From an uncultured Collinsella sp. (GTDB lineage: Bacteria; Actinomycetota; Coriobacteriia; Coriobacteriales; Coriobacteriaceae), in contig CALAMG010000036.1 of assembly GCA_937925715.1 (NCBI GenBank), positions 1-45,615 of the forward strand: 45,615 nt of DNA. Reading direction: 5' to 3'. Position 1 is the first letter of the stretch; every line of letters begins with the position of its first letter. The translations under genes and the position numbers were made by a program. The notes under the pieces are model-generated. The model worked only from the letters and a program-made list of their open reading frames with translations, searched no databases and was not told the origin of the DNA. Shown in pieces: positions 1 to 7,149 of the stretch.

Positions 1-53
1 CCCGCGACCCCAACCTTGGCAAGGTTGTGCTCTACCAACTGAGCCATGTCCGC
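1..53 (-). tRNA. tRNA-Gly (anticodon GCC), 3' part cut off by the window edge
   Basis: Reading leftward from 53, the acceptor strand is GCGGACA, followed by a D-arm with GGCTCAGTTGGTAGAGC. The anticodon stem CAACC/GGTTG encloses loop TTGCCAA, giving anticodon GCC. The window ends in the 5' half of the T stem (GCGGG), so the T loop, acceptor 3' strand and CCA status cannot be seen. A good promoter lies directly upstream. Confidence 0.93.
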
Positions 54-65
54 TTGCGGGTTATT

Positions 66-94
66 AATTTACGCGAGTTGTCCAAAAGACGCAA
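66..94 (-). promoter_or_regulatory. promoter of tRNA-Gly
   Basis: On the minus strand, -35 TTGCGT (89-94) and -10 TAAATT (66-71) are separated by 17 nt. The -10 lies 12 nt before the mature tRNA 5' end. The -35 is embedded in a 24-nt element that recurs at the tRNA-Leu promoter. Confidence 0.7.
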
Positions 95-114
95 GTACTT
101 TTTTCAAAAAACTT
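91..114 (-). promoter_or_regulatory. A/T-tract element shared by both tRNA promoters, copy 1
   Basis: This 24-nt stretch matches 3562-3585 at 22 of 24 positions. It holds a T6-C-A6 dyad and overlaps the -35 box of the tRNA-Gly promoter. It could be an UP-type element for strong promoters or an operator for a shared regulator. The sequence shows the match; the function is inference. Confidence 0.6.
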
Positions 115-158
115 GTCTGCCGCATGTTCTTAGTAGCTAAACGCGCTAAAGCGATTGG

Positions 159-905
159 CTAGGCACACGATTCCAGCGCTCCGCTAAACAGCTTCACCAT
201 CTGTACGCGCGTGCCGGCGCCGTCCGTACGACGAGCAACCTCCACGTTATCGACGAGCATACGCATAAGCTTGATGCCACGGCCGCGCTCCTCGGATGCG
301 ACCGGCTCGCTCGTTTCATCGATAGAATAGCCGGCACCTCGATCAAGCACCTCAACCACAACGCGATCGCCATAGGCCTGAACCGTCAGGACGCACCCGA
401 TACCGCCCGCATGGTCATAGGCATTACCCAGCGCCTCCCCCGACGCCAATGCGACATCGTAGCGCTCGTCACGGCGCAACGGAAGCGATTCAAGGAGTTC
501 GGCGATGCGATGTCGGTAGTATGGAAGATTCTCGATACCCTGACGGACCTCGACGCTCTTACTCCAGCGAGGCAGCTCCCCCACCGGAATGGCGGGAATA
601 GACTCCCGTGCCGGCCCCGCGACATGAAGGATATCGACAAGACGAGCAATCTCCAAAAAGCGAACAACTTCACCCGATGCATTGACGAGCGAAAGCAGGC
701 CTTCTCGCCTCATGAGCTCACGAGCGCGCGTAAGCAGGAATGCCAAGCCCGTCGAATCGATAAAGCTAACAGCCTGACAGTTGATGACAACACGACGCAC
801 GCCGCGGCCAATCAAAGCATCCAACCGCCGACGCAGCGCAGGCACCGTGGCGATGTCGATATCGCCTGGTGGCGTCAAAACCGCTATGTCATTCCACTCA
901 TTCAT
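159..905 (-). CDS. STAS-HATPase fusion: anti-sigma antagonist joined to anti-sigma kinase
   Basis: A 248-aa protein with two signalling domains. Residues about 2-95 are a STAS domain of the SpoIIAA/RsbV type, with the phospho-acceptor serine in FIDSTG (about residue 51). Residues about 120-245 are a GHKL ATPase of the SpoIIAB/RsbW type: N box GEALGNA (about 156), G1 box DRGAGY (about 188), G2 box GRGI (about 208). In known partner switches these are separate proteins, the kinase phosphorylating the STAS serine. Here both are on one chain. The PP2C phosphatase gene ends about 80 nt upstream, so the pair probably forms one operon. No sigma factor gene is visible, so the output target is unknown. 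The ATG at 905 was chosen; a TTG at 923 would add six residues. Confidence 0.85.
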   Translation of the reverse strand: MNEWNDIAVLTPPGDIDIATVPALRRRLDALIGRGVRRVVINCQAVSFIDSTGLAFLLTRARELMRREGLLSLVNASGEVVRFLEIARLVDILHVAGPARESIPAIPVGELPRWSKSVEVRQGIENLPYYRHRIAELLESLPLRRDERYDVALASGEALGNAYDHAGGIGCVLTVQAYGDRVVVEVLDRGAGYSIDETSEPVASEERGRGIKLMRMLVDNVEVARRTDGAGTRVQMVKLFSGALESCA

Positions 906-983
906 ACGACCATGGTTCCCCAAAAAAGCCCACTCGATGCATTCGTTTCCCCAACCGTACGGATTCAGCCCGCCCAGCGTCGT

Positions 984-3329
984 CTATGAACGACCCCGTA
1001 AAAACTCAAGGGACACCAATGCAATGTCATCGTCCAGCGCCGATTCGGTAAATCGGTCAAGCTCGCCCAAGACCTTGCCGCAGATTCCCGATACGCCCTC
1101 ACCCGAGACAGAGAGCAGAAGGTCACGAAGGCGCTGCTCACCAAAGAACGCTCCGGTGCGGTCGCGGGCCTCAATCGTTCCGTCCGTATACATGAAGAGC
1201 ATGTCGCCGGGGGCGAACGTAAACACGCCTGTCTCGTACACCATGCTCTCAAAGGCACCGATTACGCCCGATTGGCATCCAAGCAGCTCGACCTCTCCCC
1301 CACGGGCCTCGCCACCACCCAGCGGCATCGACTCTGGCCTAATGACCATGGTCGGAGGATGGCCCGCCGAACAATACGTTGCGCGTCCGGCTTTAAGGTC
1401 AATCTTGGCGATAAAGGCCGTCACGAACGTCTCGACCCTCGAAAAGCCCATGAGCATGCTGTTAAGGGAGCGTGCCATGCGGGCCGGGCCAGCGCCCTCC
1501 CAGGCATATGCCGTCAGGGCCGTCTTGACGAGCGCGGACATCGATGCGGCCTCAATGCCTTTGCCAGACACATCACCCAAAATCATGACGGCGCAGTCGT
1601 CGGGAAGTCGGATGAGCGTATAGAAATCGCCGCCGACCAACGCCGAGTTCGTGGCCGACAGGTACACCGAATCGGTTGCGATACCCGGAACATCCCCCAG
1701 GGAATTTCTCATGCCGATCTGGAGGGTCTGAGCGATATGGCGCTCCTCGCGCTTTTGAGATTCGCCTTCGTAGATCAGTTCAAAGTCATGCGCCAAGTGC
1801 ACCAAGTAGTCATATTCAAGGTCATCAATCGGCTCTTGGCTACCATCACGAAGCAGCAGCGCGCGCGTCGTCGGGCTCTTCGCAACAGAAGCAGGAACAA
1901 TCGCGTCGTTACTGTGCTTGCCATCACCCTCAGAGCGCGGGCGCCCCGCCTCGATGCCGGAGTCGACGTAGAGACCTTGACAAGGCAGACCATGCGCCCT
2001 AAGCCAGCCTCCCATAGGCATCGATTCGTCAACGCGAGTTATACGAACGTGTTTAAGGTCCTCGGCACTCGTACCGCCCAAAACAGATGCCTCAAAGCCA
2101 TCAGGGCCAGCCCCCAGACGTGCCGCTGGCGCCGTCGTGGAAAAGAAAAGCTTCTCAGGGTCGTCCGGCAAGGCAACGCGACTGCCGCCTTCAAAATCTA
2201 TGACGTAGGAATCCAGACTGGCGTCATACTCAACAGGGCAAAAATGGCAGTTAAGCATATTGCAGATCTCGGACGATACCGCCTGGGTAGCCGCGGCAGA
2301 ATCGTCTAGAAAGGTAAACAACTCATCACGCAAGACATTGAGCGAGCGGCCAAGCTCGGCCGTGCGACGGGAGCGAAGGCTCGATGCCATGCCGACCAGC
2401 TGGATAGACAGGTAATCGCAAATGACCTCGAGCACATTAACGTCATAGGCAAGCGGTGCCTGAGGGCGTTTCCAACCAACTTCCAGCACGCCAAGGATCT
2501 GCGTACCGTAAAAAACGGGAAGACAGATCTCGCTGCGGTACGGAGGCATATCCTGCATACGCAACAGGTGCTTAGAACGATTGTCCAGGTCCATAAACAT
2601 ACCGGAGGCGGCCTTATCACCCTTAAGGTCCTGTTGAATCGACAAGCGACAGGCACGCGACTCACGAAGAACATACGTCGGAATGCCAGCGCCATACGGC
2701 AAAAACTCAGGCAGGTAGCTGTCGTACAGCTCCTTGGAAACACCGCGAAGTTTAAAACCGCCGCTCTCAGAAAAATAGATAGCAGCACCCGAAGCATCGA
2801 GCGTTCCTACAAGCTGGTTCAAAACGGTATCAAGTAGGCTGGGCAGCTCATCGGAGCCCACGGTACTCATAATGACCGAGAGCGTGCCAGAGAGGCGCTT
2901 GTTAGCCACTCTAAGCTCCGAAAGAGCACGCTTGAGCTGACGGTCGTGCGAATACTGTTCTTCGATGCTATGGAGCGCCACCAGGACACGTGGCGCGCGG
3001 CGCCCAAAGATGCGTGGAGGCGTTACGGAACCCGCACGAACCAAGACGGGGATAAAGGAGCCGTCACTCAGCTTGAGCATCAGTTCGTTCTCGGAGCCAT
3101 CAGTTTCAAATGGCAGACGATGTTCCGTCGCACGTTCAAAAGCGGACGAGTACAGGACGTCTTTAACATCTCCACCGATGACGTCGGCGCGTTCCTCGCA
3201 CATCAAACCAAGTAAGCGATTATTCACATGCAGAATGGTTCCGTCGAGCTCGCAGATGATGACAGCATCGCTCGTGATCTCGACTAGTTGGGCAACGTCT
3301 GCCCACTCGTTGCGTTCAAGCGTTTCCAT
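984..3329 (-). CDS. PAS-GAF-PP2C serine phosphatase (RsbU/SpoIIE type)
   Basis: A 781-aa cytosolic sensor phosphatase. Order: a PAS-like domain (about 1-120, with VIICELDGTILHVNNRLLG), a GAF-type domain (about 145-320), a second poorly conserved GAF-like or linker region (about 320-520), then a PP2C/SpoIIE phosphatase domain (about 535-781). The phosphatase has its metal aspartates in GGDFYT, GDVSGKGIEAA, YTDGTIEARD and DDDIALV. It should dephosphorylate the STAS serine of the fusion protein encoded next. ATG at 3329 is preferred because GGTGGGG sits 6 nt upstream; a GTG at 3341 is possible. The gene starts 26 nt after the terminator of tRNA-Leu and I see no promoter in that gap, so its transcription may depend on read-through or on a promoter inside the tRNA region. 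The signal sensed cannot be told. Confidence 0.88.
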   Translation of the reverse strand: METLERNEWADVAQLVEITSDAVIICELDGTILHVNNRLLGLMCEERADVIGGDVKDVLYSSAFERATEHRLPFETDGSENELMLKLSDGSFIPVLVRAGSVTPPRIFGRRAPRVLVALHSIEEQYSHDRQLKRALSELRVANKRLSGTLSVIMSTVGSDELPSLLDTVLNQLVGTLDASGAAIYFSESGGFKLRGVSKELYDSYLPEFLPYGAGIPTYVLRESRACRLSIQQDLKGDKAASGMFMDLDNRSKHLLRMQDMPPYRSEICLPVFYGTQILGVLEVGWKRPQAPLAYDVNVLEVICDYLSIQLVGMASSLRSRRTAELGRSLNVLRDELFTFLDDSAAATQAVSSEICNMLNCHFCPVEYDASLDSYVIDFEGGSRVALPDDPEKLFFSTTAPAARLGAGPDGFEASVLGGTSAEDLKHVRITRVDESMPMGGWLRAHGLPCQGLYVDSGIEAGRPRSEGDGKHSNDAIVPASVAKSPTTRALLLRDGSQEPIDDLEYDYLVHLAHDFELIYEGESQKREERHIAQTLQIGMRNSLGDVPGIATDSVYLSATNSALVGGDFYTLIRLPDDCAVMILGDVSGKGIEAASMSALVKTALTAYAWEGAGPARMARSLNSMLMGFSRVETFVTAFIAKIDLKAGRATYCSAGHPPTMVIRPESMPLGGGEARGGEVELLGCQSGVIGAFESMVYETGVFTFAPGDMLFMYTDGTIEARDRTGAFFGEQRLRDLLLSVSGEGVSGICGKVLGELDRFTESALDDDIALVSLEFLRGRS

Positions 3330-3354
3330 CGTGGACCCCACCGTCTATCGGTAA

Positions 3355-3377
3355 CAAAAAAGCCTCCGAAGAGGCTT
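3355..3377 (-). terminator. intrinsic terminator of tRNA-Leu
   Basis: On the minus strand the stem AGCCTC/GAGGCT with a TTCG loop is followed by six T. It begins about 12 nt after the tRNA CCA end and stops just short of the phosphatase gene's ribosome-binding site. Confidence 0.85.
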
Positions 3378-3388
3378 CTCAAATGCGA

Positions 3389-3478
3389 TGGTGTCGGAGG
3401 CGGGACTTGAACCCGCATGACCAAAAAGCGGTCACTAGCACCTCAAGCTAGCGCGTCTGCCAATTCCGCCACTCCGAC
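3389..3478 (-). tRNA. tRNA-Leu (anticodon GAG), CCA encoded
   Basis: Acceptor stem GTCGGAG/CTCCGAC with discriminator A and encoded CCA (3389-3391). The anticodon stem CTAGC/GCTAG holds loop TTGAGGT, giving GAG. The long variable arm (TGACCGCTTTTTGGTCA) is a class II feature typical of tRNA-Leu. The T arm contains GGTTCAAGTCC. All 90 nt including CCA are present. Confidence 0.97.
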
Positions 3479-3535
3479 ATGCTATGTTGTTGATTCACGG
3501 TTCGTTTTGTCGGACCCGCGCGTTCAACGAGGAAT

Positions 3536-3565
3536 ATAATAACCTATGATTCGAGAACTGTGCAA
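3536..3565 (-). promoter_or_regulatory. promoter of tRNA-Leu
   Basis: Minus strand -35 TTGCAC (3560-3565) and -10 TATTAT (3536-3541), 18 nt apart, about 58 nt before the tRNA. The -35 overlaps the shared 24-nt A/T element. Confidence 0.7.
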
Positions 3566-3585
3566 GCACTTTTTTCAAAAAAGTT
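3562..3585 (-). promoter_or_regulatory. A/T-tract element shared by both tRNA promoters, copy 2
   Basis: Matches 91-114 at 22 of 24 positions. Here it contains a perfect 17-nt dyad (3568-3584: ACTTTTTT, C, AAAAAAGT). It overlaps the -35 of the tRNA-Leu promoter. Confidence 0.6.
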
Positions 3586-3622
3586 TACGAATTTGTAAAT
3601 GCGCTGGTAGATCTATATGTTC

Positions 3623-3747
3623 GGCCCCGAATCGGTGTTGCCTCCCGGCGCGTCCTCGGGCATGAGCGATATTTTGTTGCGCACTTCGTGCTACAAAATA
3701 TCGCTCCCCCTGCGGAATGCGCCGGGAGGCAACACCGATTCGGGGCC
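3623..3747. repeat. nested fold-back element A
   Basis: Outer arms 3623-3651 and 3719-3747 are a perfect 29-bp inverted repeat. Inside are perfect 14-bp arms, 3664-3677 and 3693-3706 (GAGCGATATTTTGT), and an apical GCAC-TTC-GTGC hairpin. About 12 nt on each side between outer and inner arms are unpaired. No convincing open frame or T-tract accompanies it. It is not a simple terminator. It could be a non-autonomous fold-back repeat or a structured RNA. Confidence 0.85.
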
Positions 3748-3837
3748 TGCAAATACATACTTCAGGCACAGTTCTCAAACATGTTCTGGGGGCTGATGCA
3801 AATTTGGTGGCTCGGCTTTACCGAGCCCTTATATAAA

Positions 3838-3863
3838 GAGGCCGGAGCTAAAGCTCCGGCCTC
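3838..3863 (-). terminator. probable terminator of the opp operon
   Basis: A 12-bp inverted repeat (GAGGCCGGAGCT and its complement, 2-nt loop). Reading leftward it is followed by TTTATATAA, so it can stop transcripts coming from oppF. A second small hairpin follows at 3809-3827 (GGCTCGG/CCGAGCC). The downstream T-tract is imperfect. Confidence 0.6.
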
Positions 3864-3930
3864 ACTAACTTTCCTATTAGATTAAGTGAGCGATCAAGGA
3901 ATCGCACCCCTCCCTGCCGCGTTGCCGCAG

Positions 3931-4060
3931 GGCCCGTGCTGGACTTAGTTTTCAGAACATTCCGCAGACCAGGAAACCCCCTTATCCGCGGCTCCGAAGG
4001 AGCAGGATAAGGGGGTTTCCATGGTCGAGGACGTTCTGAAAACTAAGTCCAGCGCGGGCC
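3931..4060. repeat. nested fold-back element B
   Basis: Outer arms 3931-3958 and 4033-4060 match at 27 of 28 positions. The one exception is a G-U pair if the plus strand is transcribed. Inner arms 3972-3987 and 4005-4020 are a perfect 16-bp repeat (GGAAACCCCCTTATCC). The apex is GCTCC-GAA-GGAGC. The element begins 17 nt after the oppF stop codon, so oppF transcripts run into it. It has the same design as element A but a different sequence. Confidence 0.85.
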
Positions 4061-4077
4061 CGGACGATAACAACCGG

Positions 4078-5106
4078 CTACAGGTCGATGTGCGATTCCT
4101 TGATCGGGAACGGCTCCGCGAAGTGGCACGCGCAGCAGTGACCAGGTGCAACTTCCTTAAACTCGGGAAGCTTCTCAGAGCAGATACCCTGAGCGATCGG
4201 GCAGCGAGTGTGGAAACGGCAACCGGTCGGCGGATCCAGCGGCGACGGCGGATCGCCAGCGAGGATGATGCGCTTGCGGGTCTTCTGGATATCAGGATCG
4301 GGAACCGGCACGGCAGACAGCAGCGACTGCGTGTACGGATGGTGAGGCTCGCTGTAGAGCGTCTTCCAGTCCGAAACCTCAACCATCTTACCCAGATACA
4401 TAACGGCAACGCGATCGGAGATATGCTGCACGACGGACAGGTCGTGAGCGATAAACAGATACGCGGTACCGAACTTGTCTTGCAGTTCCTTGAGCAGGTT
4501 CAGAACCTGGGCCTGAATGGACACATCCAGAGCGGAAACCGGCTCGTCGCAGATAATCAGCTTGGGCTTCAGCGCAAACGCGCGGGCAATGCCGACACGC
4601 TGGCGCTGACCGCCGGAGAACTCATGAGGATAGCGGTTGATGTGCTCGGGGTTCAGTCCGACAACGTCGAGAAGCTCGCGGACACGCTCAATGCGCTCCT
4701 CCTTGGTGCCCACGCCGTGAATGGTCATGGGCTCGGAGACGATCTCGCCGATGGTCATGCGGGGATTCAGCGAAGCATAAGGATCCTGGAAGATAAACTG
4801 CATCTCGCGACGCATGTCCTTGATCTCATGCTTGCTCATCTCGGCAACATCTTTACCCTGGAAGAACACCTTACCGGCGGTCGGCTTGGTCAGGCGCATG
4901 ATGGTACGGCCCGTGGTGGACTTACCGCAACCAGACTCACCGACCAGACCAAAGGTCTCGCCAGGATAAATCTCAAAAGAGATGTCATTCACAGCAGAGA
5001 CGACACGCTTGGAGAAGCGCTTGGCGAACATGCCGGACTCAGCGGGAAACTCCTTAGAAAGGTGCTCGACCTTCAGCAGCGGAGTACGCTCGTTGGTATC
5101 TGCCAT
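4078..5106 (-). CDS. oppF: oligopeptide ABC transporter ATPase OppF
   Basis: A 342-aa ATPase, one of the two that power oligopeptide import through OppBC. It has Walker A GESGCGKST (about residues 55-63), the signature FSGGQRQR, Walker B LIICDEP and the switch His in FIAHD. The C-terminal peptide-transporter extension carries a cysteine set (GCRFHTRCPIAQGIC, then CCACHF) of the kind that binds an Fe-S cluster in Opp/Dpp ATPases. Its ATG overlaps the oppD stop as TAATG, so translation is coupled. Last gene of oppABCDF. Confidence 0.93.
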   Translation of the reverse strand: MADTNERTPLLKVEHLSKEFPAESGMFAKRFSKRVVSAVNDISFEIYPGETFGLVGESGCGKSTTGRTIMRLTKPTAGKVFFQGKDVAEMSKHEIKDMRREMQFIFQDPYASLNPRMTIGEIVSEPMTIHGVGTKEERIERVRELLDVVGLNPEHINRYPHEFSGGQRQRVGIARAFALKPKLIICDEPVSALDVSIQAQVLNLLKELQDKFGTAYLFIAHDLSVVQHISDRVAVMYLGKMVEVSDWKTLYSEPHHPYTQSLLSAVPVPDPDIQKTRKRIILAGDPPSPLDPPTGCRFHTRCPIAQGICSEKLPEFKEVAPGHCCACHFAEPFPIKESHIDL

Positions 5107-6197
5107 TACGCCTCGCCTCCCTTCTTGGAATCCTTGCGCGTACGGGACGTCTCAGGAGCGTTCTTGAGAAACTCGGGGTCACCGGAGTAGTGGCATGCAG
5201 AGTAGTGACCAGACTCGGTGACAACGCGCTCGGGGCGGTGCTTGCGGCACTTATCGGTCGCATAGGGACAACGAGGCGAGAACACGCAGCCCTCGGGCAG
5301 GTTCATGAGCGAAGGCGGGTTGCCGTGAATCGGCGTCAGCGGCTTCTTCTCCTCGATGGCCTGCTCCGGGATGGAGCGGATAAGGCCCCAGGTATAGGGG
5401 TGACGGCTCTCGTAGAAAATTTCCTCAGCAGTACCGAACTCGACGGGACGGCCAGCATACATAACCATGATCTTGTCGGCCATATCAGCGACGACACCCA
5501 GGTCATGGGTGATCATGATGATGGCGTTGCCGTTCTTCTCCTGCATCTCCTGCATGAGCTCGATAATCTGAGCCTGAATGGTAACGTCCAGAGCCGTCGT
5601 GGGCTCGTCGGCAATCAGGATATCGGGATCGCAGGCAAGAGCCATAGCAATCATGACACGCTGACGCATACCGCCCGAGAACTGGTGCGGATACTCATTG
5701 ACGCGCTTCTCAGGCTCGGGGATACCCACGAGGTCCAAAAGCTCGGTAGCGCGCTTGAGTGCCTCCTGCTTGGAGTAGCCACGGTGCAGACGAAGGCCCT
5801 CGCCCACCTGCTTGCCGATCTTATAGACCGGGTTCAAGGAGGTCATAGGATCCTGGAAGATCATCGCGATATCGTTACCGCGAATGTGCTGCATCTCTTC
5901 CTCGGTCATTTCGAGGATAGAACGACCGCGATACCGAACGTCGCCGCCCTCAATCTTTCCCGGAGGCATCGAGATGAGGCCCATGATGGTCATGGCGGTC
6001 ACGGACTTACCGGAGCCGGACTCACCGACGACACCCAGGGTCTCGCCGCGATCGAGCGTGTAGGACACACCGTCGACAGCGCGAACGACGCCGTCCTCGG
6101 TATGGAAATACATCTTAAGGTCATCGACCTCGAGCAGATGCTGGCCCTCGGGAACCGGCTGGTCCTTCAGGTCCACATAGTTCTTGTTCTTCTTCAT
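5106..6197 (-). CDS. oppD: oligopeptide ABC transporter ATPase OppD
   Basis: A 363-aa partner ATPase of OppF. Walker A GESGSGKSV, signature FSGGMRQR, Walker B DILIADEP and MITHD switch are all present. The C-terminal cysteine motif (GCVFSPRCPYATDKC, then SACHY) is intact. It starts 2 nt after the oppC stop, with GAAGGA 9 nt upstream of the ATG, inside the end of oppC. Confidence 0.93.
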   Translation of the reverse strand: MKKNKNYVDLKDQPVPEGQHLLEVDDLKMYFHTEDGVVRAVDGVSYTLDRGETLGVVGESGSGKSVTAMTIMGLISMPPGKIEGGDVRYRGRSILEMTEEEMQHIRGNDIAMIFQDPMTSLNPVYKIGKQVGEGLRLHRGYSKQEALKRATELLDLVGIPEPEKRVNEYPHQFSGGMRQRVMIAMALACDPDILIADEPTTALDVTIQAQIIELMQEMQEKNGNAIIMITHDLGVVADMADKIMVMYAGRPVEFGTAEEIFYESRHPYTWGLIRSIPEQAIEEKKPLTPIHGNPPSLMNLPEGCVFSPRCPYATDKCRKHRPERVVTESGHYSACHYSGDPEFLKNAPETSRTRKDSKKGGEA

Positions 6198-6199
6198 CC

Positions 6200-7135
6200 T
6201 TATGCGTCCTTCATCTTGACGTCGAGGGCGTCGCGCAAACCGTCACCCAGCAGGGTGAAGGCGAGCACCGTCGAGAGAATTGCCAGACCGGGCATGATCA
6301 TCATCCAGGGAGCGGTCAGCAGATACTGCTGACCGTCCTGAATCATGGAGCCCCACGAAGGCGTAGGCGGAATAACGCCCATGCCGAGGAAGGACAGAGC
6401 GGACTCGGTCAGAATGGCGCCACCAATGTTCATGGTCGCGTAGACCACGATGGAGGCGACGGAGTTCGGGAAGATGTGACGCACTACGATACGAGCATCA
6501 GATGCACCCATCGCGCGCGCAGCGTCAACATAGTCGTTTTCTTTGACCGTCAAGATTGCAGAGCGGAAGACGCGCGCAATCGAAGGCCAGCCGAGAATAC
6601 CGATGGCGATAAAGACGTTCTGAAGACCACGGCCGATAACGGCGATCATGGCGACAACGAACAGCACGTACGGGAACGCCAGGAAGATGTCCGCACAGCG
6701 CATGATGATCGTATCCCAGATCCCGCCGTAGAAACCGGCCAGAGCACCCATGACCAGACCGATCACCGTGGAGATCGCGGTGGCCATAATACCGACGGAC
6801 AGCGAAACGCGTGCACCGTAGATAACGCGGACGAGAATGTCACGACCAAGGGCGTCGGTGCCAAACGGGTGCTCGGCACACGGAGCCAACAGCGACGTCT
6901 CGGCCATGGTGGTCGAGTCGGAAGCCGTCGGCGAACCGAGCCAGGGCTTAGCCCACAGATCTGCGGTCAGGGCAACCAAAACGACGATGATGATCCAGCA
7001 GACACCGATAACGGCGAGCTTGTTCTTGCGAAGACGCTTAAAAGCGTCACCCCACAGCGTGCGGGACTTGGCGGGAGCAGATGCGGCCTTGGTGGCGGTA
7101 GCCTGCTCCTGAGACTGAGAATCAGTTTCCTGCAT
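6200..7135 (-). CDS. oppC: oligopeptide ABC transporter permease OppC
   Basis: A 311-aa inner-membrane permease of the BPD_transp_1 family. A cytosolic N-terminal tail (about 30 residues) is followed by a first membrane segment (LAVIGVCWIIIVVLVAL). A large external loop has the OppC-typical HPFGTDALGRD. Five more membrane segments follow. The coupling-helix region reads DARAMGASDARIVVRHIFPN. It pairs with OppB. GGGAGG lies 8 nt upstream of the ATG; the gap to oppB is 14 nt. Confidence 0.93.
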   Translation of the reverse strand: MQETDSQSQEQATATKAASAPAKSRTLWGDAFKRLRKNKLAVIGVCWIIIVVLVALTADLWAKPWLGSPTASDSTTMAETSLLAPCAEHPFGTDALGRDILVRVIYGARVSLSVGIMATAISTVIGLVMGALAGFYGGIWDTIIMRCADIFLAFPYVLFVVAMIAVIGRGLQNVFIAIGILGWPSIARVFRSAILTVKENDYVDAARAMGASDARIVVRHIFPNSVASIVVYATMNIGGAILTESALSFLGMGVIPPTPSWGSMIQDGQQYLLTAPWMMIMPGLAILSTVLAFTLLGDGLRDALDVKMKDA

Positions 7136-7149
7136 GAGACGTACCTCCC

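Noticed and set aside
3776..3790. CAAACATGTTCTG as a LexA box
   Set aside because: The half-sites have the wrong spacing for the GAAC-N4-GTTC pattern and no repair gene is adjacent.
3623..4060. Retron msr-msd or CRISPR origin of the fold-backs
   Set aside because: There is no reverse transcriptase, cas gene or regular direct repeat with spacers in the window.
3575..4409. Short frames over the fold-back region
   Set aside because: They run through the repeat arms, lack ribosome-binding sites and resemble no family.
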